The notes under the pieces: model-generated | Database searches by the model: none | Told to the model about the DNA's origin: nothing | The model's input: only the letters and a program-made list of their open reading frames with translations | From: a virus | IMG/VR virus record: IMGVR_UViG_3300001242_000018 | Coordinates: 1 to 64,000 of that record | DNA: 64,000 nt | Reading direction: 5' to 3' (one strand) | Part shown: piece by piece, positions 46,081 to 53,586 of the stretch | How positions within the stretch are numbered: the stretch's first letter is position 1 | Layout of the letters: each line of letters begins with the position of its first letter | Program-made: the position numbers and the translations under genes

Positions 46081-46604
46081 TGGCGTACGGGGGTCAATCA
46101 TTACGTTTAAATGAATATGCGAATAAACCAACAGATAACCCGTTACTCGAACTAAAACAAAGTGCGGAAAATGTAAGGTTTCCATCCGGTTCCGAACCAG
46201 CTTTAACACATCCTTTTAATACAAGTATTGTTAAGATACGAGACAATGGTTGTATTGATATTTTCTGTGGTACTAATGTCGGTATTAGATTAGATCCTAA
46301 CCTAGCTAACATATCGCTAATTACCGATGGAGAACGTCATCACACCGGATATTTAAGAGAATGGATACAAAAGGATGTAGAAAGACATGTTGGCCGTAAC
46401 ATTTTAACCAAGATAGGTGGTAATATCTATTTAGAAGCGCAGGGAAATTGTACTGTTAATATTGGTGGCAATGCCGACCTTAACATCGGCGGGAATGCTG
46501 ACATAGAAATAGGCGGAAATGTAAAGATTGATAATGAAGGTACCGTAGAATGGATGTCTGGTGGGAATATGTATTTCGCGGCACCTAACTACTTCTTCTC
46601 ATAA
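46080..46604 (+). CDS. Spike beta-helix protein
   Basis: 174 residues starting in the TAATG overlap with the OB-fold gene. The C-terminal ~70 residues repeat strands of about 8 residues with Gly-Gly-Asn turns (GGNIYLEAQGNCTVNIGG, ADLNIGGNADIEIGGNVKID), which is the triple-stranded beta-helix pattern of a membrane-piercing spike trimer. The N-terminal ~100 residues form a separate beta domain (LTHPFNTSIVKIRDNGCIDIFCGTNVGI). Partner of the OB-fold protein and carrier of the PAAR tip gene that follows. Confidence 0.75.
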   Translation: MAYGGQSLRLNEYANKPTDNPLLELKQSAENVRFPSGSEPALTHPFNTSIVKIRDNGCIDIFCGTNVGIRLDPNLANISLITDGERHHTGYLREWIQKDVERHVGRNILTKIGGNIYLEAQGNCTVNIGGNADLNIGGNADIEIGGNVKIDNEGTVEWMSGGNMYFAAPNYFFS

Positions 46605-46635
46605 ATTAACTCAAGCTTTGTACAGAGGTGATAAA

Positions 46636-46977
46636 ATGCCAGCAGCTTGTAGAATAGGTGATAGAATGAATGGCAGCGTCGGACACCACAATGGTCATGG
46701 TTGTCCAGATAACTGATGTGGTGGCCACTCGGTTACGGGTGGCCAAGTGACCGGGAGTCACAATATGTTTATTAACGGTAAGTCCGCAGCAAGACTAAGC
46801 GATACAGGTTATACAACCTGCCCATGTTGTGGAGCAGGATATACGAATGTACAGGCTAGTACTAGTTTATTTGTAAACGGTCGGGGTATTGTAAGAGTTG
46901 GAGATGGAGTGAATATTCATCTCCAAGGGGCCGGAAATATGGTAAGCGGTTCTAATAACTTCTTTGTTGCGAGGTGA
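46636..46977 (+). CDS. PAAR-like spike tip with in-frame TGA (possible recoding)
   Basis: Start ATG 46636 after AGAGGTGATAAA; the frame continues to a TGA at 46975-46977, interrupted by one in-frame TGA at codon 27 (46714-46716). With the interruption read through it is 113 residues. Both halves belong to one small PAAR-type tip protein: GHHNGHGCPDN before the TGA, then CGGHSVTGGQVTGS, NMFINGKSAARLSDTG, a Cys-rich CPCCG, and SLFVNGRGIVRVGD. These repeats coordinate a metal ion at the spike apex. There is no further disruption in the frame, which argues against decay. A stem-loop sits 5 bases after the TGA (see separate entry). If the TGA were a true stop, only 26 residues would be made; a GTG at 46747 or ATG at 46765 could restart the rest but would lose the first metal-binding part. 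Confidence 0.65.
46714..46745 (+). promoter_or_regulatory. In-frame TGA with downstream stem-loop in PAAR gene (SECIS-like candidate)
   Basis: TGA at 46714-46716. Stem 5' arm TGGCCACTCG (46722-46731), loop GTTA (46732-46735), 3' arm CGGGTGGCCA (46736-46745): ten pairs including one G-U. The loop starts with G and begins 15 nt after the TGA. From what I recall of bacterial selenocysteine-insertion elements, the apical loop lies about 16-37 nt after the UGA and has a G among its first two bases; this is at the edge of that range. Other readings: stimulation of UGA readthrough, or coincidence. Confidence 0.45.
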
Positions 46978-46981
46978 GATG

Positions 46982-47389
46982 ATGCGAGTAGCTAAAGATA
47001 TTGCAATATCTCCGGACGGTGATTTTATCATTCGAGATCACGATCTGGCCGTAGCTAAAGAAGGGGAATTTCAGTTACAGTCTATTATTAATAGGATAAA
47101 AGCTGTAAGGATTAATTGGAGATTAGATCATATCGGGGCGGATATGGAAGATATCATAGGAATGCCTAATAGTCCCGATACGGCTCAGCTTACTATTGAT
47201 AAGATTACCTTTGCACTAACTGAAGACGATCTTATAGATAAGAAAGATATCTATATCAGACCAGTCCCTATATCGAAAACTACGATATTGTTCTTCTTAT
47301 TTGTTAACAGTCCTTATTTTGCACAACCTATTAGTTTAGAAATTGGTTTAGATCTTTCCTCCGGGGTTATCAAAGTAATGGAGGTTTAA
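46982..47389 (+). CDS. gp25-like baseplate wedge protein
   Basis: Adjacent in-frame ATGs at 46979 and 46982; the second is better spaced from GAGGTGAG (46971-46978). About 135 residues. The N-terminal strand-helix pattern (DIAISPDGDFIIRDHDLAVAK, QLQSIINRIKAVRINWRLDHIGADMEDIIG) and the C-terminal strands (DIYIRPVPISKTTILFFLFV) are those of the gp25/W family in the baseplate inner wedge. Position between the PAAR tip and the gpJ-like gene is the usual one. Confidence 0.75.
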   Translation: MRVAKDIAISPDGDFIIRDHDLAVAKEGEFQLQSIINRIKAVRINWRLDHIGADMEDIIGMPNSPDTAQLTIDKITFALTEDDLIDKKDIYIRPVPISKTTILFFLFVNSPYFAQPISLEIGLDLSSGVIKVMEV

Positions 47390-47391
47390 AT

Positions 47392-48240
47392 ATGCTCCTA
47401 AAGATCAACAAGGATTTTGAAACCATAATGACAAATGCTATGAATAGATTAGCAAATTCTGAGGAATTATCAGAGATTAGTCGTGGCGGAGTAACTAGAC
47501 TTCTACTGGCTATCTTTAACGAGGAATTTGCTAAGAGTTCAGAAAGTAATGTTGATGGTTTTTATGACACATTAAAGAAAGAACTGGTTCAAGCTTTCTT
47601 GTCTTATGCAGGAGAAGACGCACTTGATGCGATAGGATATATGATGTACTGTAAACGATACGTTGATGAAAAGGATGAACCGTATCGTTATCGAATTAGT
47701 CAACAACTGTTAAGTATGGCTACCTCTAATGAAACGGCCGTACGTCTTGCTTGTCTGTCGGTACCCGGAGTAGATGATGTTATTATGAAAGCGTATACTC
47801 ACGGCACCGGTTCCGGCTCTATATATGTTATTAATAAAGATCCGGCTGAGTTACCAAATCTTATTAAACAAGTAACCACTGCAGCTAGAATGGTCGGCGG
47901 TTGGGGAACTAGAATTGACGTATTTCAACCTCGGTTCCTTAATGTGGAGATTCGTATACGTATAATCTTTTACAAGGATGTATCAGAACTAGATCAGAAC
48001 CTTATTAGAGGTACCGCAAAGATTAGTACAGAAGATTACCTAGCGAGTCGTAATGCTGGGGAACCCTTGGATGTTAAATATATAGAAGAGATTGTATCTA
48101 AGATCAGTTTAGAAATCTCTGAAGTACAGATATATTACTTAACTGTAAATGAGGAAACGGTACTGTTGGTAAAGCAGCTTTGCGCCTGGAATGAGCGTTT
48201 TATCCCCACTCGTAAAGGAAATGCGGTAATTATTAGTTAG
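47392..48240 (+). CDS. Baseplate J/gp6-like wedge protein
   Basis: 282 residues; starts 2 bases after the previous gene. The N-terminal half is helical (GGVTRLLLAIFNEEFAKSSES, then FYDTLKKELVQAFLSYAGEDALDAIGYMMYCKRY). The middle has the gpJ-family pattern of RYRISQQLLSMATSNETAVRLACLSVPGVDDV followed by a strand, and a beta-rich end (VEIRIRIIFYKDVSELDQ). This is the gp6/BaseplateJ wedge arm. It is shorter than many family members; C-terminal arms may be missing or lie in a following gene. Confidence 0.75.
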   Translation: MLLKINKDFETIMTNAMNRLANSEELSEISRGGVTRLLLAIFNEEFAKSSESNVDGFYDTLKKELVQAFLSYAGEDALDAIGYMMYCKRYVDEKDEPYRYRISQQLLSMATSNETAVRLACLSVPGVDDVIMKAYTHGTGSGSIYVINKDPAELPNLIKQVTTAARMVGGWGTRIDVFQPRFLNVEIRIRIIFYKDVSELDQNLIRGTAKISTEDYLASRNAGEPLDVKYIEEIVSKISLEISEVQIYYLTVNEETVLLVKQLCAWNERFIPTRKGNAVIIS

Positions 48241-48250
48241 GGGAGAGGAT

Positions 48251-49492
48251 ATGAGAAAGCTAAAAGATCATCAGCTAAATAGTGGTAGAGTAACTGCCAT
48301 AGAAAATGAAATATCAGAGGCTCGAGGTTCTTACGATAGGCTTAAGAAATATATCGATACCAGAGGTTATACCGATTTTAGATTAAACGAAGCTGTTTGG
48401 ACTGGTAGTGCTATTTATGTCCCTATAAATCAAGGTACTGCATTTATCATGGGTTACGTTGTTCAGTATTCAGATATGATTAATATTTATATTCCAGGAG
48501 CTATGCCTGAAACTACTTATTATTTCTTTATTAATACAAATGGTACTATCATTTATAGGAATACTCCAGAGGAATTAGAGACCGACATGATTATCGGTTC
48601 GGTTTCTACAGGTACTCAAGTAGATCAACTAATAACTAAAGACTTGCGTCATATCTTAAGAAAAGATGGTATTTACGAAGAAGTAGTAAAAGCCCGAGGT
48701 TCTTATGATAATCTTAAAAACTATATTGACAGTAAGAAATATCTTGAGCTTACCCTTGGTAAACCCGAAGTAGATGGCGTGAATGTTAAAGTTCCTATTT
48801 ACGGTGGTCGTTCTTATATACTTGAACAGCTAATTGAAAAAGAAGATCAGGTATTTACATTATTAAACCCTAACTTAAATACTACATATTATTTCTTCTT
48901 AGACCAACATGGTACTATCGTTTATGATACGATATTATCAGAATCTCGCTCTAAAATGATACTTGGTACCCTTGTTATAGGTGAGACGCTAGATCAACTA
49001 ATAACTAAAGACTTGCGTCGTATCTTAGATAAGGATGGAGTTAAAGAAGAAGTAATCGAAGCTAGGGGAGAGTATCCAACTTTAAAGGAACGTTTAGATA
49101 CCGAATTTGATATAACTACAAATATCGGTAACAAACGATCTGCTATTATCTGCATTAAGGATATATTATTTCCACACACAATAGGCTTAATTCAGGTTAT
49201 TATTCCAGAACATTTTGTAATGTCTAAGGTTATGATACGTGCTAATAATGCACCCATTGGCTCTGATTTAGTACTAGATATTAATAAGAATGATATTAGT
49301 ATTTTTACAGATCAAAGTACAAGACCACGCATTTCCGATGGACAAAATAGCGTTGTGGTCGAATCTATTAACGTGGATTTCTACGAGGGAGATATATTCT
49401 CTATTGATATAGATGAAACGGGTTTGATTACTCCAGGTGGTAAAGATTTGATGATAACCGTTAAGTTCGATCAGACCGGCGATAGGGGTTAA
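48251..49492 (+). CDS. Tail-fibre protein with internal repeats
   Basis: 413 residues. A repeat unit appears two full times and a third time in part: EARGSYDRLKKYIDTRG, KARGSYDNLKNYIDSKK, EARGEYPTLKERLDTEF. Each first part leads to a beta domain (ETTYYFFINTNGTI / NTTYYFFLDQHGTI) ending in DQLITKDLR. Two of the copies share an exact 30-base DNA repeat, so duplication or gene conversion is recent or ongoing. The RGSY-DxLKxYID helix is typical of upper-fibre/baseplate-fibre linker proteins in Gram-positive phages. The C-terminal ~110 residues are a different beta domain. Confidence 0.65.
   Translation: MRKLKDHQLNSGRVTAIENEISEARGSYDRLKKYIDTRGYTDFRLNEAVWTGSAIYVPINQGTAFIMGYVVQYSDMINIYIPGAMPETTYYFFINTNGTIIYRNTPEELETDMIIGSVSTGTQVDQLITKDLRHILRKDGIYEEVVKARGSYDNLKNYIDSKKYLELTLGKPEVDGVNVKVPIYGGRSYILEQLIEKEDQVFTLLNPNLNTTYYFFLDQHGTIVYDTILSESRSKMILGTLVIGETLDQLITKDLRRILDKDGVKEEVIEARGEYPTLKERLDTEFDITTNIGNKRSAIICIKDILFPHTIGLIQVIIPEHFVMSKVMIRANNAPIGSDLVLDINKNDISIFTDQSTRPRISDGQNSVVVESINVDFYEGDIFSIDIDETGLITPGGKDLMITVKFDQTGDRG
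48621..48650 (+). repeat. 30-base direct repeat, copy 1
   Basis: The same 30 bases occur at 48990-49019, within the two repeated units of the tail-fibre gene; they encode DQLITKDLR. Identity at the DNA level, with divergence outside, indicates a recent duplication or gene conversion. Confidence 0.85.
48990..49019 (+). repeat. 30-base direct repeat, copy 2
   Basis: Identical to 48621-48650, 369 bases downstream, in the same reading phase of the tail-fibre gene. Confidence 0.85.
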
Positions 49493-49536
49493 TATAGTAT
49501 TGGTCAAGAATTACTTTAAAGTGGGAGGTTGGAGTT

Positions 49537-50544
49537 ATGTATTTTACTGGTACAAGTCTTTACCCAGATGGTTTACTAGCTGATATCGCTGCTGCTGTAG
49601 TTAGTATTCCACAAGGTAAAACAGATCCCTATTGGGATAATATTACGTCAGATTCGCCAGTTGCTACAAATCTCTATAAACAAGTATTTAAATCTAGGGC
49701 TAAGGTAAATAGTCCAGACAGTAGAAACCTTTTCTGTGTAATCGGAGCTCTTGCTACGACTAGTGCGTTTAATAGCACCGCTAGTATTAGTGGTTATGCT
49801 CAAAATACTATCAATTCTAATTCTGGTCTTACATTAGGCGGGGCTCAGAATTATGTACCAGGAACTACCGGAGTAGCTGGTACGTTCGAAAATTTGATTG
49901 AACAATCTCTATTCTTAAGAGCGGGTGTATTACCGACTAATTTTGGTATAGGTAATGTGAACTGGCACTTAATCGTAGAACCAACATCCATCGTATTGGC
50001 TATTGAAATTAACGGAGACTCTAATGCAAGAGCGGTTGGTTTCTTCGGAACTGTCGATCCTCTCGAAGACCATCCGGATGGCATGCCTATCATCTGTCAG
50101 AGTACTACGCAAAGTCCTACTTTTGATAGGGCTTTAACTGCCGTATCGGGCCCTTATAATTACGTCAATCAAGATTATTATTGGTGTCAAGGTTCTTACG
50201 ATCCATATATGGACATCGGATATACAAGAAAGTTATTCTTAAGATCTGTTCCCGCTTATTACCATGATGGTGTTAATACCATGAATACAGTACCGCTTGG
50301 TGTCTTAACAAATATCTATACTTCAAGATTCGATAGAAGTAATATCCGAATTCTTGGTACAACAGGTTTCGCTGCCACGGTAGATACGGGTGAGAATAAA
50401 TACCTTGTAGTATTTCCTTATCCAGTAGCCTCAATCTATACTCCACAGTCTGGCGTAGGTACCCCCTTAGACGGGTTTAGAGCTAGAAAAACTATTAATA
50501 TAACTGAGAAAGATTATGCTATTGTGATTAAATATACTCCTTAA
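49537..50544 (+). CDS. Fibre/adhesin-type structural protein
   Basis: 335 residues, SD GGGAGG. A beta-rich protein without clear catalytic motif. It has LGGAQNYVPGTTGVAGTFENLIEQSLFLRAG near 100-130 and HLIVEPTSIVLAIEINGDSNARAVGFFG after it. The following 1003-residue protein has the same LGxAxNYxPGTTGV and AGTF pieces split by a long repeat tract, so the two are paralogues, this being the compact form. Likely a receptor-binding or fibre tip protein. Confidence 0.6.
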   Translation: MYFTGTSLYPDGLLADIAAAVVSIPQGKTDPYWDNITSDSPVATNLYKQVFKSRAKVNSPDSRNLFCVIGALATTSAFNSTASISGYAQNTINSNSGLTLGGAQNYVPGTTGVAGTFENLIEQSLFLRAGVLPTNFGIGNVNWHLIVEPTSIVLAIEINGDSNARAVGFFGTVDPLEDHPDGMPIICQSTTQSPTFDRALTAVSGPYNYVNQDYYWCQGSYDPYMDIGYTRKLFLRSVPAYYHDGVNTMNTVPLGVLTNIYTSRFDRSNIRILGTTGFAATVDTGENKYLVVFPYPVASIYTPQSGVGTPLDGFRARKTINITEKDYAIVIKYTP

Positions 50545-50562
50545 GGAGGTTTCATTAAAAAA

Positions 50563-53500
50563 ATGACTATTTATGCAACAAGATGTCAAATTAAAGATTT
50601 AGCATCGAACGTATGGAAACAGCTTGAAGCCGAAGGCTGGGAGAGTGTAATGTCTCGTCCTGAAGACGGTGTTATGAAGAAGCAACTTCCCACCGGCCCT
50701 CTCTTTATACGTATAACTCCGGTCATTGCAAATAGCGACCGTTTTACATTAGGCCCTGCTGAAAACTATCAGCCTGGTACCACGGGCGTAGGATTATCTA
50801 TCGACAGAACTACACCAGGCTTAGATCCTAATATGGAATCCTTTGAGATTAGTGTAGCTGATTTACCCACCTATGATGGTAATACTACCTTAACCATAGG
50901 AACTACTCCTGTTATCATTCCGGTATATAGCGGTAGTGTTAGGGTGGTAGCTGAGAAAATTCGCGATACGTTACTGAGCGACTCGGCAATAGCTATGGCT
51001 TACGATGTAATTGTAGACGTTAATGGTAAAGTTATAATTACAGCCAAAGATTCAAGGGCTATTGACTTTAATATGAGTATAACTGATACCATTACCGGTG
51101 TTACCGCAAGTGATATAGAAACGATACCTGGTATTACACCGGTTAATGAAGAACGCACTATTATTGTAAATAGTGGTGCTACTGTTTCTGGTACGCTTAA
51201 TATTAACTTTGATGACGGTACTATTATTAAGCCCGGTATTAAGTTTCCAGTAGTCGGTAACGATACAGCTGCTCAAGTTGCTGGTAAAATTAAGACAGCT
51301 TTAACTAGCGATAACGATATTAATACAGCATATACAATAACTAATGTGATAGATACTAATATAATAACCATAGCTTCTAAAACTGGTGGCCCTAAAAGTA
51401 TTACTATTACCATTACCGAAGTTCCTAACGGAGTTGTCAAGACAATTGCAGAAACTCAAATAGGTGTTACATCTGTAGCTGAAGTATTTGACTTAACGGT
51501 AACAGGTTCTCCTATTACCAGTGGGAATGTTAGCTTAATCTTAAATAATACTCCGGTAAATGTAACTGTAAGTAATGGTGACAATACTACGGAAGAAGTC
51601 GCGGCCAAGATTAGAAATGTACTAGCCACTGACACGGATGTTTCCGTCTCGTATACAATTTCCGGCTCTGGTAATCAGGTTATTATTACTAAGAATGATG
51701 TAGGCGCTGTAGATTTAACCATAGCTGTTGCTGGAAATAATACCGGCATTGGTGCCACCTTCGTTGAAACAACTCCCGGGGATGTTTCAATACAAGAGGT
51801 TAATACAATTACTGTTAACTCCGCTTGTACTGCTAATGGTACGATAAATGTATTCTTTGGTGATGGTGTAATTAATAAGACTATTGACGTAAACGTAGTA
51901 ACAGCTGATAGTCTTCAAGAAGTGGCCTCAGCTATACAATTTGCAGTAGATGCTTTAGCAGATTATGTCGCTATCGTTAACGATAATGTCGTAACCATTG
52001 CCGCCGCTTCCGCAGAGAGTCAAGTAGATGCTACTTTTAACCCTAATGATACTGGCACTACAGTTACTATTAATATAACTCAACAGGGTATTACCGGCGT
52101 AAAAGAGATTAATACACTTACGATTACAAACGTATCTAATATCTCACAAACCGGTGTAATTAACTTTAATGATGGAATAATTAATAAGTCAGTTAACTTT
52201 GATATTCTATCTACAGATACGATAGATACCTTGGCTGTTAAGATTGCTATTTTGTTAGAAAACGATGGTCAAATTGGTTCTAGTTATACAATAACCAGTA
52301 CAAATAATAACGTAATAATCTCACGAGACGCTACCGGCGCTGTTGATACTGTTGTTACATTAGGTGTAGTAGCTATCGAAGTAAATTGTTCTATAACTCA
52401 GTCTGTAGTCGGTGTAACAGGCGTCGCTGAAGTAAATACACTAACAGTCTTAACAGGTGCGATAAACGATGGTACTATTAGTATTAATTTAAGTGATGGT
52501 ATCTTAAATAAAACCTTAATCGCGACTTTAAATGGAGCTGATAGTTTCACATCTATAGTTAATAGGATTCGTACCGTTGCCGATGCTTTAGATAATTGGA
52601 ATGCTACTGTAGTGGATAATGTCGTAACTATTTCATCTACACTAATGGTTGACAATCCAGATCCTACTTTCGACGCTAACGATACAGGTACCGTTTTGAC
52701 CATTAGTGTATTAGCTCAAGGAGGTAGTGGTTCTAAAGAAGAAAATACTATCAAAGTGCTTTCCAATTGTACGACAACCGGGCTATTACAAATCTTTGTT
52801 AGCAATGGCATTATTAATAAGGAGATTCAGGTGTCGGTTACGAGTGGACAAACTGTATCACAAGTAGCCACTGCTATAAAGAACAAACTTACAGCTGAAG
52901 CCGAGGTAACCAATACTTACGATGTAACTATAAATGTTAGTAATATCGATTCAATCTTAGTAACACGTAAGACAATTGGCCCATTTAATACCACAATTAA
53001 ACTCGGATATCTTACCGGATTGGCCGGTACTTTTACTAACGATCAAAGTAAATCTGTATTCTTTGCCTCGGCTGTAATCGTAAAGACTTCACCATTTAAC
53101 TATAAGCTCTATACATTCGATGATCATATTGTCTTATCTATAATAGCAGAAGTAGCTATAGCTGGTGCTGTCAATGCATTGCATTATGTAGGACGGCTTA
53201 AGCTATTTGGAGTTGAACCTAATAATACAGCTGTCGTATTAGCTTCGACAAATATTGAAGGAAATTCTAAAATCTATCCACTTAAAGATAAAGCTAATAC
53301 TGTTAATGGGCCTGCTTACGATTTCTATTCAGCTTTGCCGCCATCTAACCCTGGCGGCGGCGGGTTGTATTATATGGCTCCTATCGAGGTTGGTAGTATT
53401 AGTGATGGTATTCGTGGAGAGATTGATCATGTTTATGCGATTCCGTTGTCGGGTGTAATCCAGGATGATACCATTACCGTAGGTAGTCAGGTGTATGATA

Positions 53501-53574
53501 TTCATACAGCAGGTTCGATCGGATATAGTAGTTTAGCAGGAACTAGAGCAGTTGCTGTATATAATCGCGGATAA
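50563..53574 (+). CDS. Large fibre with seven tandem beta repeats
   Basis: 1003 residues, SD AAGGAGGT. The first ~75 residues and the last ~175 match the compact paralogue upstream (LGPAENYQPGTTGV; GLAGTFTNDQSKSVFFASA; HIVLSIIAEV, VGRLKLFG). Between them are seven repeats of about 100-115 residues, each with EVNTLTV, GTINxxFxDGxINK, a helix (VAxKIxxAL), YTI and an acidic turn. Copies 4 and 6 share FxxNDTGT, suggesting an alternating pair. Repeats lengthen the fibre between base and tip. The fold looks like a small alpha/beta-sandwich; identity unknown. Confidence 0.65.
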   Translation: MTIYATRCQIKDLASNVWKQLEAEGWESVMSRPEDGVMKKQLPTGPLFIRITPVIANSDRFTLGPAENYQPGTTGVGLSIDRTTPGLDPNMESFEISVADLPTYDGNTTLTIGTTPVIIPVYSGSVRVVAEKIRDTLLSDSAIAMAYDVIVDVNGKVIITAKDSRAIDFNMSITDTITGVTASDIETIPGITPVNEERTIIVNSGATVSGTLNINFDDGTIIKPGIKFPVVGNDTAAQVAGKIKTALTSDNDINTAYTITNVIDTNIITIASKTGGPKSITITITEVPNGVVKTIAETQIGVTSVAEVFDLTVTGSPITSGNVSLILNNTPVNVTVSNGDNTTEEVAAKIRNVLATDTDVSVSYTISGSGNQVIITKNDVGAVDLTIAVAGNNTGIGATFVETTPGDVSIQEVNTITVNSACTANGTINVFFGDGVINKTIDVNVVTADSLQEVASAIQFAVDALADYVAIVNDNVVTIAAASAESQVDATFNPNDTGTTVTINITQQGITGVKEINTLTITNVSNISQTGVINFNDGIINKSVNFDILSTDTIDTLAVKIAILLENDGQIGSSYTITSTNNNVIISRDATGAVDTVVTLGVVAIEVNCSITQSVVGVTGVAEVNTLTVLTGAINDGTISINLSDGILNKTLIATLNGADSFTSIVNRIRTVADALDNWNATVVDNVVTISSTLMVDNPDPTFDANDTGTVLTISVLAQGGSGSKEENTIKVLSNCTTTGLLQIFVSNGIINKEIQVSVTSGQTVSQVATAIKNKLTAEAEVTNTYDVTINVSNIDSILVTRKTIGPFNTTIKLGYLTGLAGTFTNDQSKSVFFASAVIVKTSPFNYKLYTFDDHIVLSIIAEVAIAGAVNALHYVGRLKLFGVEPNNTAVVLASTNIEGNSKIYPLKDKANTVNGPAYDFYSALPPSNPGGGGLYYMAPIEVGSISDGIRGEIDHVYAIPLSGVIQDDTITVGSQVYDIHTAGSIGYSSLAGTRAVAVYNRG
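50830..53020 (+). repeat. Seven diverged protein-level repeats
   Basis: Repeats begin near residues 90, 200, 305, 410, 515, 625 and 735 of the 1003-residue fibre. They diverge at DNA level but keep the phrase DGxINK and a helix of the form VAxxIxxxL. Boundaries are approximate. Confidence 0.65.
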
Positions 53575-53586
53575 GTTGGTGATCAC

